Below the pieces are notes generated by a model. The model searched no databases, was not told the origin of the DNA, and saw nothing but the letters and a program-made list of their open reading frames with translations. A program made the translations under genes and the position numbers. Of a stretch of 64,000 nucleotides of DNA, positions 46,204 to 59,195 are shown in pieces. Position 1 is the first letter of the stretch. Each line of letters starts with the position of its first letter. The stretch is from Parasponia andersonii (lineage: Eukaryota; Streptophyta; Magnoliopsida; Rosales; Cannabaceae), in NCBI GenBank assembly GCA_002914805.1, contig JXTB01000207.1, positions 491,325-555,324 of the forward strand. Reading direction: 5' to 3'.

Positions 46204-47505
46204 TCAAGGTATGACTACCGGTCCATGGTGCTCGTATAGGTCTTGAACATTGAAGATCTTAGAAATTGTGTAGCTATTTGGTAGATCAATGACATATGCA
46301 TTATCATTAATCTTTTGAATAATACGAAATGGGCCAATTTTCTTCTGCTTAAGTTTATTGTATTCTCCTGTTGGAAGTCTTTCTTTACGTAAATGAACCA
46401 TTACAAAATCGCTCTCTTTGAAATTCTTGAATCTTCTGTACTTGTCAGCATTAGCCTTGTATTTTGCAGTGGATTCTTCTAACTTACTTTTCACTTCTTT
46501 ATGGATATTGATCCCCTTATTAATCAAATGATCAATAATAATGCTCATTTCTGGAAGTTTTGGTAAAGGTACTAAGTCGAGAGTATGCAACGGAGGACGA
46601 ATATAAACAATTTCAAATAGTGATTTACTGCTGGAACGATTTGGCACATTGTTGTAAGCAAACTCAGCTTGCGGTAGAACATTCTCCCATTGCCTTGGGT
46701 TTTCTTTAATCAAGCACCATAAAATGTAGCCCAGTGCGTGATTAGTGAATTCAGTTTGCCCATCTGTTTGGGGATGACAAGTGCTACTAAATTGCAAGGT
46801 GGTATCAAGTCTCTTCCACAAAGTGCGCCAAAAATGACTGAGGAATTTACTATTGCAATCAGAGAATATTGTCCTTGGTAACCAATGCAGACGAACAATC
46901 TCTCGAAAGAATAATTGAGCAATATAGGTAGCATCTGAAGTTTTCTTCTAGGGAATAAAATGAGCCATTTTTGAAAAACGATGTACTACTACAAAGAAAG
47001 AATACGAACCTTTTTGTGTTCGCGGAAGTCCTAAGATAAAATCCTGGACAAATCTTCCCAAGGCACATCAGGAATAGGAAGTGGTATATAAAACCCAGTG
47101 TTTTGAGCTTGTCTTTTTGCAGTCTGGCATATATAACAACGCTTGACAAATTTCTCGACATCACGCTTAAGATGTGACCAAAAGTATCGAGCTTCCACTA
47201 ATGAAACAGTTTTGTCTCGTCCCATATGTCCTCCTAACTCTCCTGCTTATAGTTCCTGAATGATGTGTTCTCTGAGAGATCCTCATAGAATACATAAACG
47301 ATTTTCGAAGAATAGAAAACCATCATGTATTTAATGTTTATTTGCAACTCCATTAATGCATTTCTCCCATTCTTCCTTGAAATCTTCATCATCAGCGTAT
47401 AAGTCTTCAAATAATCAAAACTGATTATTTTATTTTGAACAGCAGTTAGTAACATAACTCGACAACTCAGTGCATCAACAACCTTATTTAATTGTTCCAA
47501 CTTAT
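46204..47505 (-). pseudogene. Ty3/gypsy polyprotein remnant: RNase H end and integrase
   Basis: From right to left on the minus strand: a degenerate RNase H/integrase junction (EQLNKVVDALSCRVMLL, 47500); the H2C2 zinc-binding part ([24 protein letters not shown], at about 47180, given here as a landmark only up to CYICQ); the integrase core with [14 protein letters not shown] (about 46995), IFSDCNSKFLSHFWRTLW (about 46870) and HPQTDGQTEFTNHALG (about 46770); then a 205-residue open stretch covering the integrase C-terminus to IFNVQDLYEHHGPVVIP. The first catalytic Asp of the core (normally VVVDRF) is His. Frames shift several times. gag, protease and most of RT are absent. Confidence 0.88.
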
Positions 47506-47534
47506 GCTTGAGAGAGAAAGTGAACTTCTGGATA

Positions 47535-47574
47535 TAAAATTAGCATTTTGGCCGTAAAATTAGCATTTTGGCCG
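47535..47574. repeat. 20-bp perfect tandem duplication at the gypsy breakpoint
   Basis: TAAAATTAGCATTTTGGCCG occurs twice head to tail, 30 bp beyond the last recognisable gypsy codons. It may mark the site where the 5' part of the element was lost. Confidence 0.9.
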
Positions 47575-48574
47575 TTAACGAGAGAGAAAGAGTAAGGGGG
47601 ATAGTGGGAGAGGAGAGAGAAACTGATATATTTTTTTTTGGTCGTTAAAGCACAAAAATACCCTTTAGATTTTTGGATTTTTACAAGTACGTAAGAAAAA
47701 AAACTATTTGTCATTGAGTTATGTCACTTTCTCCGAACAAAAAAAAATGTAACACTAGTAGTTGAGTAGAAAACAACACTTTCTGAATTAAGAATAAAAA
47801 AATTGCAACGCAGTCAGTAGTCTTAGCACCATTTTCTTGACGAAATTACCTACTCTCGTATTCTGATCATTCAAATAATAAAAATTTAAAAATGGTCTTT
47901 GACACAATTTTGCGGACAAAGTCAAGCCATCTTAAAATGTTATCATGCATATAGATGTATTTATAATACAATTTAAAATCTATAGAGTGGTTGGACCTTT
48001 TTTATTTGTTTTTTTAAAATCTAGCTGAAAAGTCTTCTAGCGCACAAGAGGTCATGTAAATTGTGAACGGCTAGCTTGGCATCTTCCAAGAGTCTTCGCC
48101 AAAGTCTTTCTATAAATTACTACAGCAATCATATCTTTATGTATGTATATTTAATTCCCCGAAACTAAATTAAGTAACAAATAATTCATCATTAATTGTA
48201 ACGCGTCAGTTTGTCATATAGCTGATAAGGAGCTACTTGAATACCAACATAGTTGGGGATATAGCGGGGAATTCTACCTTTCTTGTCCTAGCATTTATTA
48301 AGTCTTACTCATTCTGAAAAACATTCTTTTCCTTCCTATATCAGGAGTGAGAAAGCATAATTCACCTAGTAAGTAACAAATATGGAGACATAAAAAACAT
48401 ATTTTGGGTAAGAAAAATTTAGAAGACGTTCGTTAAGGTTAAAGAAAATAATATAGAATATAGGGGATTTCCCACGTACCTTCAACATCCTGTAGAGACC
48501 AAGACTGGCCAGGAGCTTCGTAAGTAGCTGAAGCTAGTGCTGATAAAGGTAGTACCTAAATCAAAATACACAAA
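47575..48574. other. AT-rich intergenic DNA, no gene seen
   Basis: Includes poly-T and poly-A runs and a TATA-like CTATAAATTA near 48110, but no ORF worth calling follows it. Confidence 0.4.
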
Positions 48575-50480
48575 ATGTCACACTCTAAGATCAAGGACAT
48601 GGTAATTGCTATATGCCTATAAAGATAAATCTCATAGACACAAAAAATTTCGAATCCAATCGTTATTAATAAAAAAATCTAAAGAGATTAATTAACATAA
48701 AAAATATCTCATCAAAATAAAAGAACAAATCAATCAATAATAATTTATTAAATCTATAATAACAAAAGATATAATAACTATGACAATATTCTATTATATC
48801 TCAAGTAACCAACAATGCCTCAAAATAAAAACTAAATAGTACAATAGCTCTATATAATAAATCTGAGTCCTCAAACGATCTCTTTCATTTAAATATGAGT
48901 TCCACTTATTGACTATTCTCTGAATCTGAAAAGATTAAAGAATTAAAAAGTGAGCTCGACAGCCCAGTAAGTAGTTAATAATCTTTAGTAGTTGGATCAA
49001 CTATATGCTATTTGAAATATTTCGTAAATATTTTATTTTGAACAACTCAATTTCAAAACTAATATCTTTCAATATAACATGTGAAATAGATTAGAAAAAA
49101 TTTACAAAAATATAATAGATTTCAAATATAAAGTTTCAATCTCATTCAAAAGTTGGTAACACTTTTAAATTCTACTCTATAGTTTTTGGATGACTATGAC
49201 CACACTTAACCACTGCGTCTAGGTCCATATTTACTATATTTAACCCCTGTAAGTAAATCCATATTTACTACATTTAACCCTTGTAGCTAGGTCCACATTC
49301 AGTACGTACCATGCATATTTAAGCTCTGTGGAATAGGTCCATATTATATAATCAACTGAAAAGTGTTTTTAATACATTCATATTCAATATGGTTCAAAAA
49401 GTGATAAACTCTCAAATCATTTGATAACAATATCAATCATAAGCTATATCCGTATTTTCTTAAAGAAGATAGTATAATTCGATCAAAGCAGATTTCATCT
49501 ATAAACAACTTATTTGAAGTAAATATTTCAGATTAATAAATACATACTTTTATTCAAAAAGGATAAATAAAAAATAACATTGATAAAATAAAAGTTACTA
49601 ATAAAGACGAAAGATTAATTACCTGTTTGCTAATCTAACCAATCCAACAATAATTTGTTAGCTACCACAAGAACCTATAATTATAACAAGAATCATATAT
49701 AAATATTAAACACTTAATAGATACCTTAAATGATGCCTAATACAATGTTTAATCCGCTGTCTATGCACACTTGATACATTCACTATTCTATTTTGAATAA
49801 TCTCGATAACAAAACCCATAATAATTCTAAATTCATTCTAAAAATTGTGAAACTTAGAAGATAATTTATACAAATGATTAGAGTCTTAAAAGTGCAAAAA
49901 ACATGATTGTAGGGTCCATAAGTGAGCCCTACAAAGTTAAGAAAATTGCTGCCATGTTTTGCTCTAAATGCCAAAAAACATAAAAATTTTCTAGATTCGT
50001 TTTGCTCATTTTGAAAAGTTATATCTCTCTAATTATAAGTCAATTTTTAACAAATTATATACCGTTAGAAAGCATATTTGATAAGCTTTCTAAGCATATC
50101 AAATATAACCCAATTAGACTACCAGATACTACTGGAAAATATGTTGAAGTTTCTGCTGCGTTTTATCATTCGAGACAAAACTCAAAAATCTATAACTTTC
50201 AATCTAGACATCCAAATCACATAATTTTTGTTTTATTTTAAACCTTACAGCGAGAGTAATCAATAAAAATATAAATAAACCCTAGAATTATGATTGAAAC
50301 AAAAATATGCTTAAAGAATTCTAAACCTTTAATAATAGATTAACCCCAAGAATATCAAATATCGATTGATAGTTAATAAAGATGAATTCTTTACCTTAGA
50401 TAATTGACAATCAACTTTCTTGTAATTCTTGCTCTTCTCCCAAACTTTTAACCGTTCTCCTCTCTCTCTACAGAGCGTTA
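48575..50480. repeat. Diverged TGTCAC-starting dispersed noncoding repeat
   Basis: Starts TGTCACACTCTAAGATCAAG followed by GACATGG, a start like those at 45228 and 62118. It shows the same kind of organisation: an A-rich first part, a GTGAGCTCGACAGCCCAGTA segment near 48951 corresponding to the GTGAGCAT..GCTCAGTA block of the relatives, and short direct repeats around 49215-49330 (GGTCCATATTTACTA/GGTCCACATTC). It is non-coding, and only loosely alignable to the others. Confidence 0.4.
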
Positions 50481-52057
50481 AATTTTCTTTTTTTGTCAGA
50501 CTCTGAAAGATGATACGTATAGGGTCTCTTAGTCTTCAAAATTACTAAATAGCCCTTGTTTAATAAACTAAAATCTTGATAGTTTTGTCCTTTTACCATT
50601 TCATTTATTTATTTTCTTTTTTTTTTTATTTCAGGTATGGATTATTATTACACGAAATCTTGAAGAACTTAATAGTATTACAAAAAGTACATAACGTGCA
50701 TACGTACGAAGAGAATGATAAATTAAGAACCAAAAAAAAAAGAAGTTAAAAAAAGTAAAAGATGTTTTAGTAATTACTATTGAAAACATGGAAAAATACG
50801 AAAATATCATAGATTATATATTATAATTTGAAGAAAAAATGGCAAAATTAATCAATGAGAGAAATCGCAGAGAACTACAATATATATCAATGTTAGGCGG
50901 TGATCATAATTAGTTAATGAGGCTTTAATCAATAATATTACACGAGAGAGATGAAATTAAATTAGTGTGAGGCGATAAATTAAGACAATATAAACTATTA
51001 TTCTAGATATATATATATATATATATGCCCATTTGTTCCTTAATTTAAGTAAGTAAAATTACTGTTTGGTCTTTTTTTGATGATATCATTAACAAAGACC
51101 ACATTCTTAATTGTGCGTTTATTGACTGGAATAAGGTCTCATTTGTCCTGTTGCCCGTGCAGGAATAAGGATCCTCTACCCTATCTTCCATTTTTTTGTT
51201 TTTAATATGGTAACATGCAGCCGAAGAATAAATATATCATTTAGCAAAGACCTTCTTCTTAATAGGGGTCTCTCTTTTGTCATTTTACGGGAAATTAAGA
51301 GCTGTCAGTCGGTTGTCGGCAACTACCAACCCATCATTGAGAAGTATATTAGTGCGTTACAGGTAGGGACAAATTTAACCAAACATTATGATGGGAGTAG
51401 GTGCTCCAAACAGGCATTTTATTTTATATATTTTCAAATTGATTCATAAAATATTTTAGCTTTTTTTTTTTGTGCGCTCAAATTCAGAAAATAACCCAAC
51501 CCTACTACAATCTATAGCAAAATGGTCCATCAATTTCCCATTGAAAATCCATGCCAAAAATACCCCTGATTGAAACCGAGACTATACTCTCTCCTCGCAA
51601 AACCTAACACATTCATCTTTCCTCACTTTCTTCCCCCTCATTATCTTTGGTGGAAGACTCCAACAATATCGGCTTCTTCAAAATGTGCAAATGCCGATTC
51701 ACACTTATCCACTTTCCTCGAGAGTATTGGCACTGGAGTCTCGCCGCCATTAGGTTTGGTGTCAAACTTCTTCTTGGTTGTGTGAGCATATATTGTTCGT
51801 CAGCTAACTGTAAATTAATCTCGTCAAGACTCTTCGACTAGTTCCATCTTCAAATTCGCTACTGGTTTCTTTTTCTTCTGGTCAAAATAAAAAATGGGTT
51901 GATTCTGGTTCTAGTTCTTGGTGGGTTTGGGTTTGGGGAGTGGGCTAGACCTAGGCCTAGTGAAATCGCCGAAGTACGCATGCGAGATCGATATAACAAC
52001 ATAGATTGGTAGATAGATTTTGGTGATATAAGTGTATCTATTTATGTAACTATTGAT
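50481..52057. other. Intergenic DNA, no confident gene
   Basis: AT-rich with a TA microsatellite at about 51007-51026. Two overlapping plus ORFs at 51570-51841 have normal base composition but no recognised family and no supporting promoter. They may be a gene remnant. Confidence 0.4.
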
Positions 52058-52422
52058 GGGTTGTTTGGTATCGCTTTTACTTGGTAGAAGGAAAGAGGCT
52101 AAAATCATAGCTTTTAGTATATATTTTTTGAATGATATATTTGAAATTTTGATTTAATAGTATAAATAATTTTTTTTATTATTTATTAAAATAAAGTTAA
52201 ATATGGAAATATAAATTTTCATTAAAACAAAAAAATAAATTCTATATATTCTTCGAAGTTCTTCCTAAAGAAGTTAAATAAATTTGGCTTCTTCCGGAGG
52301 AGCTTTCATAACTTATAACTTAGAAGCTCTTTTGATATTTACCTAAAAAAGTTTAGAAGTTATTTCTAGACTCAAAAAGTTAAAAAAAAAAAATGTCTTC
52401 TAAAAATCATACCAAATAGGCC
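52058..52422. mobile_element. MITE-like element with GTTTGGTA ends
   Basis: The left end GGGTTGTTTGGTATCGCTTT and the reverse complement of the right end GGCCTATTTGGTATGATTTT form inverted termini. The interior contains AGAAGTT/AACTTCT motifs in both orientations. No transposase. Confidence 0.6.
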
Positions 52423-53115
52423 TTATAATTGGTTAGACTTTGTTTTAAAAATTTAGGTATTTGATAAATAGGGTTTTACTAGTGGCATATATAGATTGAA
52501 TATCTGTATATATTGATTTGTCTTTCAAAAAATAATTCTTTTGACTTTTTGAGAATTATACATTTGATATATATATATATATAAGTATTAGTTTTGGTTT
52601 TCTGAGCAGTCTTAAGTTTTTGAAAAGTTTATATGTTGTAGATATATTTTTATTTTCTTATATTTTTTTTAAAAAATAAGGCTTAACTAATGACCACCAT
52701 TTTTTATAAATTTAAAGGAGAATATCACACACATATATTATCAAGGTTTGAATCATTGACCCTCCAAACTCACGCACATATCCCTAAAACTTTGGACCAA
52801 TTTATTTTCCTACACTTATTTCCTAGTACAACAAATGTATTTATTTTAATTTTTGTTTTAGGTATTCTGTATATGTGTTTTTAGTTTTGGTATGTCTAAA
52901 TTTGAGCCTAATACATATGCATATGTCTCTCATTGAAAATTATTTGGATTTTTTTAGTGTTTGAGATTTTAAATGTAGTATATCATATTTTTGTTGCGGT
53001 GGACCACCATCTGAACCTGAAACATTTTTTTTTTAAAACTATTTTTACGAAAACTGTTTGGTATTTCACACTTTACGTTTGGTTGATCTGGTTGTATATA
53101 GTAGAAAACTATATG

Positions 53116-53160
<45 letters not shown>

Positions 53161-54107
53161 AATTTCTACGAAAACTATTTGGTGTTTGAGATTTTTACAT
53201 TTCGTTTATGGAATTTTCATCTTGGAAGCTTGACAGTTTGATATATCAGATTCTTTAAATCAACTGCTTTTATTTATTTTGTTTTATTTTTTTTTTTGGT
53301 TGTCACGTTACTATAAACTGATTTAAGATGGTTCTCAAAGTACGAAAACAAGAATAATTTATAAACGAAGTATGTCTGTACTGCAACATAGACACTTGGA
53401 TCAAGTAAAAAAGCAAAGAAACAAAAGATGTTTTTGGACGTCTTTTAGATGTGGGATAATAAAATTCCACGATTAATCTAATACCATGTTCTTGGATCAT
53501 GCACATCAACAGAAATGAAGAATATGAGCTTTGCTATAACATCCAAAAAAAAAAAAAAGTGGTAGTATATTTGGAATAAAAAAAAATACCTGGTGTAACA
53601 AATATATGCAAAATACATTCAAACAGCTTATTATTTAGCTTGACAAAACAAGTAAAATACCTTTTAACTATGATATATGAACAACTAAAATTGATATAAA
53701 ATATCTTATAATTAATTATAAAACTAGCATAATTGCTGTCTGTCATGAACTTAATCTACCAAGTAACAAAATTGATGTACTATGAAACAAAAATTTATAT
53801 ACCATGTACACAGCAATTTCAACGAAAAAATGAAAATTAAATGATGACAAGACGCAATAAAGTACCAAATTACGTATGAACACTAATCAAAACAACAAGA
53901 AAAAAAAAAAAATAAATTTATAAAGCTTGAATGGTTGGAAACAATGGCGAAAACTCTCGAGGTTCTTCAATCTTGAGAGAGAGAAATATGTAATAAAAGG
54001 TCAATTAAGAAAATTTGTAAGATGATTATTTATTAAGAGTAAAAAAATGGCCAGCCTTAACTTAAAAGAAATAGACATTTACTAACTCAGTAGACCAAAA
54101 AGGATAG
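52423..54107. other. AT-rich intergenic DNA, no gene seen
   Basis: Includes the microsatellite at 53120-53158 and a repeated phrase CGAAAACTRTTTGGTRTTT (53047 and 53169) suggesting a short local duplication. ORFs here are low complexity or run through the TA repeat. Confidence 0.4.
53120..53158. repeat. TA microsatellite
   Basis: About 19 TA units. Confidence 0.9.
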
Positions 54108-54762
54108 TAGGAAATACTTTAATACTTTCTCACATATATTATATAATTTACATTCGTGTGATCACAAATAGAGTCAATGAGAACGTAATAATATAAAAGA
54201 GGAAATCAGGCCTGGTACGGGTTTTGGTCCAAATTATATTTAAATACAGCCTAGTTTTCATTCTCCTCTATTTCTACGACATTTCCTCTGAATTGATTGA
54301 AAGTTAAAAAAATTGAAAGTTGTTGACGAAGACTTGGGAAAAATTGAAAGTTGTTAACGAAGACTTAGGAACTAACGTAAAACCTTCGAAGGTTTTTCAT
54401 AACAAAAAAGCAAGGTCTGTATTTAAAAAAATAAAATTGTTTAAAGAAAATTTGTTGTTTCCGAAAATTAAAAAATTTTGATGCCATATATTTAGAAAAA
54501 AAAACAAGTATATACACATATATATTTTTACCAGACGTGTGTGATATGTATCATATTATTTATTTATTTTTTATTCTAGTGTAAATTCTATTAAAATGAG
54601 AATATTTTGACCATAAGATAAGTTTAGTATACCACGTTACCCATTTTATTAAGGTTTCTTTGTGTTTGTGTAGACATACACATATATATATATATATATA
54701 TAGAGCGAGAGAGAATTGCCCTGCAGAGTTGTATTGTCTTATGATTAAGAAGAAAACCATCA

Positions 54763-55194
54763 ATGGCGGATGGATCAGGACGTTCTTCTAAGAGTTCTCA
54801 CAACTCAAGGCCGCCGACCTTACAGGTGATTCATAGTCAAAGCGAAAGCGTACAACTACAAAAACAATCCGTTCAGTGGAAATCAATATCATCATCATCA
54901 ACATCAACACGTCATACTGTGACGGAGTTCTTCCAATCTGTTCAGCGGACATCAATATCATCATCAACATCATTAACCAAAACTACTACAGTTTCTCAAA
55001 AATATAGTATTAGTGGTCCACAGCATCATGAGGTTTGTTCAAAAGGTTCGATTTCTAAAAATTCGGAACCTCCATATCCAAAAATCAAGGAGCGGGACAA
55101 CAATATCAAGAAATCCCTTGTCTGCAGAAAGCACAAGGACGTCGTGAAAATGAAGGAGCTACAAGGACAAAAAAAGTTGCAGAACTTAAAATAG
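54763..55194 (+). CDS. Orphan Ser/Lys-rich small protein, right copy (143 residues)
   Basis: Same ORF as 41106-41537, intact, with three nucleotide differences: TGT/TGC silent, AAG/AAA silent, and Glu in the left copy to Asp here within CRKHKDVVK. The TA-rich promoter and the leader of roughly 200 nt upstream show no difference that I can see. By contrast the 350 nt after the stop carry a dozen or more changes and a poly-T/poly-A length change. There is no recognised domain, and the two internal VQ..SISSS blocks are preserved. Confidence 0.57.
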   Translation: MADGSGRSSKSSHNSRPPTLQVIHSQSESVQLQKQSVQWKSISSSSTSTRHTVTEFFQSVQRTSISSSTSLTKTTTVSQKYSISGPQHHEVCSKGSISKNSEPPYPKIKERDNNIKKSLVCRKHKDVVKMKELQGQKKLQNLK

Positions 55195-56043
55195 GTGGCT
55201 ACAGCTTATTTGGAATCAATGATTTATAATTCTACGCAAAATTATCACACAAATACCTTTAGGGAAATGTACCTCATATCTTATGTACCGCATATCTTAA
55301 TATTCAGATAAATAGAAATTTGCTTCTAATTGTTGTCTTTTTTTTTTTTAAAAAAAAAGTTCTACTATGAATAATGCCCTTATCCCCCTTTGTTTGGAAG
55401 TTATATGTATAGTATATCGTACTTAGATTTGTCAAATATTGCTGGGATAATTAAATTGTTGGATTTTGGCCTCTTGTTTGATTTGGCTGCACATAGTGTG
55501 CATGGACTAATCTAATAAATCTTTAGATTTTTCCAAGGAAAAAAAAATAGGAAGGATAATATGTCAATTTATTGAAATTATGTGTTATTCCAAAACTAAT
55601 AGAGTAAGTTACATGATTTACATTTTGTCAGTTAATAGAAAAGATATATACATCTTATTTTATGGGAGATGTACGAAGGTTACAGAGCGACGTGATGGAA
55701 CAAGTGATATATATATATATATATATATTTGTGTATGTATGACCCCATGCGATAGTATTAAGAAATAAAAGAAGAAAAAAATGAAACTAAAAAAGGATCA
55801 AGATATTTACATATATGTATGGGGTTTGTTTATATTTCCACAGGTGCAAATTTAAGTATAGGTGCCGCCACATTAAAAAAGAAAAAAAACCGAGGCATAT
55901 TTTTCAGTGCTCAAACATCCCGAAAAGTGCTTATCGTTTCCTAAAATATATTTTTTTGTTTCTGTGTAACATTCTGCTTGGTCATGTAACATTCTTACCT
56001 GGGTGAGTGGTGCCTCATTTTTTCAGCAAAGTATTATAGCTGA

Positions 56044-58200
56044 TGTCACAATCTAAATTCCGAGTCGCAGAAATAGAATTTCACAAGCATAAATTCAAAA
56101 ATTGTCTTTGAAAAATTTTAAAAAGTAATTTTTAAAATAAAATTTCCACAATTTTATAATCACCATTAAATATAGATTATTAATAAAAATCATTAAAACA
56201 AACTAAGTATCACTATTAGCAATCTCACAATCCAATACAATAATAATACAGATCGAGTCTGTAAAATGAATCTTTAAGTATTTGATACAAACCAAGATAA
56301 ATAATAGAGTTATTTTACATAGTTACCAATTATTGGTAAGGTAATTTGCTCCTCACTACTCTGCTTCCGAGTTTTCAAAATCACACCGAGTACTATCTGA
56401 GAGAGAAAAAATAAGGGGTGAGCATTTACATGCTCAGTAGAAATTTAATTATCTTTTGGATAGATATAATTTCTTAAACATGCATGGTTAGTACCTTTAA
56501 ATCCATTTATAAATCAAGTTTATAAATCATTAGTATCTAGAATAATTATATATTCAAAACAAAATCCAAAACCACATTATTATATATATCATATATCAAC
56601 AGATAAATAAGTGAGCTCTCATCCTCCCATCACGGCCCTAAAATACCTCTGTAGCAGAGGTACTCAGCATCTTGACACTACATGTAGGCATATTAGATAA
56701 AACCTGAGTAAGAGCCTAGGTCTCTTACCTAACACTACAGCAACTCGCCAGCGATCCAAAATGCTGCAATGCTATAATAGAACTTAAGTGTGTAATCCTA
56801 TTATATATACCATATGTAATAGTTCATAATAGCCATACATTCATTAATTAAATCATGCTTTAAAAATCCAACTTGGCATTATTCTGGAATTTACTATACA
56901 TGAGCAGCTCACCGTTATTTACTCCATAATCACATTATAAAAATATGTATAAAAATCTACAAATTTCAATCCCAGTATAATCTAACAATTTCTCAAATAA
57001 TCATAAAATCACTATTTTTCATAAATCAATTTTAATGCAATTAAAATTCAAAATAGATATAAAATTAGGTAATCGAACCCCTATCTCTATATGGTAGTAA
57101 TACCAAGCTAATGACGCTTGTATAGTCACTCATTGGTCATTCAGGTGTTTGAACAACAATTTTTGGATCCCGATAAGTCTATTTGAAAAAGTAACTTTTT
57201 CACTAGAGTCTCAAATGGAAAAATATAGGTCATCACTAAATTCAGAGCACCCAAGAATGTTAAGTTAGATATATACCTTGTTAAAAGTGGGTCCCATTGC
57301 GGGATCGGTCCGTGGCACATAAAACGGTACAATTTTGAGTCACGAAATTCTAATTTTCGTTCTATTTCGAAACATAGTAGTATTTTATATCAAAATTTAT
57401 CTCTTGATCTCAGTAAGTCTAAAATTCAAAGTCAAAACTCAGTTTCGAGGTCCCGAGTATTAATTAAACTCAAAAATCCAAAAATTACAATAGTACCACT
57501 TTTTGCAAATATTTAGAAAAATATCCTCTTTTTCCAATTAAAATTTACCACAATTATGGATACCATTTTTACTTTTACCAACTATAATTATTCATAATTT
57601 TAAACTCTGTTTCACCTCATATATTTACTTCGGATTAATACATTACTTAAACAAATTAATTACGTAAATATCACTTTTTACAAAGTTAGTAAAAATGATA
57701 AAAGTGGTGAAAATCTTACTGGAGGCAAATCTGGTCATGCAACCACTTGAAGGAGGTTAGCAATGGTTTGAGAAGCTTCCACGTGCTGGCGGTAATGTGA
57801 TTGGAGATCGGACGGCGCACCGGTGGTTGAAAAACTGTGTTTCAGGCAGAAAATTCGGAAGAACAGATCTCAGCCAACGAACTCTGATTCCAGTGAAACT
57901 GGTTGGGATCTAACCATTGGCGAGTCCTCTTCTATGTAGGATGGCGCATCAGGTTGACAGTAGTAGCATGTGATGACGCATCAGGTTGACAGCAGTAGCA
58001 TGTGGCAGTAGCATGTGGCTGTAGCATGACTTGACAATTCTGGACATTTTTCCTCTTTCGGGGACTTCTCTTGAAAAGATGAAGTGTTGTAGGGTTTTTA
58101 AAGCGATTTCTGAAATTGTTATAAAATATTAAAATATTTTCAATATTTTATTCCGAAAAATACTTATTTACAACAATGTCATTAAGCTTAAATTGTCTCT
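56044..58200. repeat. TGTCA-type dispersed noncoding repeat, fuller copy in the right duplicate
   Basis: Starts TGTCACAATCTAAATTCCGA and runs through the landmarks described for 42055-43900. The start matches the family 5' end seen at 45228 and 62118, which supports that the right duplicate is the ancestral structure. Confidence 0.65.
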
Positions 58201-58850
58201 TTTGCCTTTAAAAAATTTCAGATTTTACAGCTGAGTCCCATATGTATAGACATACATGAAAATTTCCCATAATTCAAGCACCTAATAATGTGCATGCTAT
58301 TTAATATTCTCAAACAAAAATCATGCGTCACAATTTCATGTATACATATAACAGCATATTTCATATATTTTAATTACTAATGTTAATTTTTACATAGTTA
58401 ACGCGATTAAGAATATGTGATAATGTAAGATTTCCTTTTTGCCAAAATTTGGAACAAAGTTATTTAGAAAAAATAAAAATAAAAATGGAACAAAGTATTC
58501 TGAAGTCAATTACCCGTGAACAAAGGGTAACACTTAACAAAAGTTGGAAGGTAAAACGGTAATTTGACCAATTAATTTGCATCTTATTATCTATTCAGTT
58601 TAGTTGAAATAACCGTGTCCATATCAAGAACAAATTGATTCTTCCTACGCGATGATGTATGACGTTTACATATGGCTTTTCTAGAAATAAAATTAATATT
58701 TTGACCGAGTAATCACCTACCGAACTTTTTCCACGTAGTTGAACATGGAAGTTGAGATGTTACCGATTTGTTTCCCTTATAGTTTAATATGCAAGTTGAG
58801 ATGATGATGGCATTAATTAACGCGGCTTTGTCCTAGCTAATATATATGTA

Positions 58851-58860
58851 TATATAAATA
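58851..58860 (+). promoter_or_regulatory. TATA box of the proline-rich small ORF
   Basis: TATATAAATA lies 96 nt upstream of the ATG at 58956. It is followed by a leader with TCAATTGTCTTTAGATTG. Confidence 0.6.
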
Positions 58861-58955
58861 TAGAAAGTGCCTGAGGATTTTTACGTACAAATTCACAGAG
58901 CTCACAATTCATTCTTATCAATTGTCTTTAGATTGATTTCAGCAGATAACAATTA

Positions 58956-59195
58956 ATGGCGGATGATAAGGGGCTGAATTTCTTTTCTACGCAAATCGTA
59001 CAAGCTTATGTTGACCTCAGAAATCAGATATCATCACGTCCTACTATGACAACCGATAATAATTATTGTCCAAAACCTCCGAAAAAAGGCCCACGCCGTC
59101 CGCGTCCTCGTCCAATTTACTTGCCCCCCAGTGCTCCGGGACAACCGGGTGCTCCAGGACAACCAGGTGCTCCAGAACGCCCTAGCCAGACCTAG
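58956..59195 (+). CDS. Orphan proline-rich small protein with collagen-like tail (79 residues)
   Basis: Intronless ORF in the context ATTAATGGCGGATG. Residues 1-28 (MADDKGLNFFSTQIVQAYVD...) look helical and amphipathic. Residues 38-56 are basic and Pro-rich (CPKPPKKGPRRPRPRP). Residues 60-75 carry Gly-X-Y collagen-like triplets (APGQPGAPGQPGAPERP), whose DNA is a short tandem repeat of GGTGCTCC..GGACAACC. No signal peptide or membrane segment. No family is recognised. The promoter and first 146 coding bases are duplicated at 44648 with one coding change. It shares the MAD start and an ATTGTCTT leader motif with the 143-residue ORF, although the rest is unlike it. Confidence 0.55.
   Translation: MADDKGLNFFSTQIVQAYVDLRNQISSRPTMTTDNNYCPKPPKKGPRRPRPRPIYLPPSAPGQPGAPGQPGAPERPSQT

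Larger units (their letters stand above)
54108..59101 (+). repeat. Segmental duplication, right copy (more complete)
   Basis: Partner of 40451-44793. It carries both small ORFs intact. It retains about 590 bp (about 55728-56320) missing from the left copy, and that segment includes the 5' end of the dispersed repeat family. It also has a small tandem expansion at about 57944-58022 (GACAGTAGTAGCATGTG and GACAGCAGTAGCATGTG units) where the left copy has one unit. Confidence 0.96.

Noticed and set aside
51570-51841. Candidate small gene in two overlapping frames
   Set aside because: No recognised family, promoter or splice support; kept only as a possible remnant in the intergenic entry.
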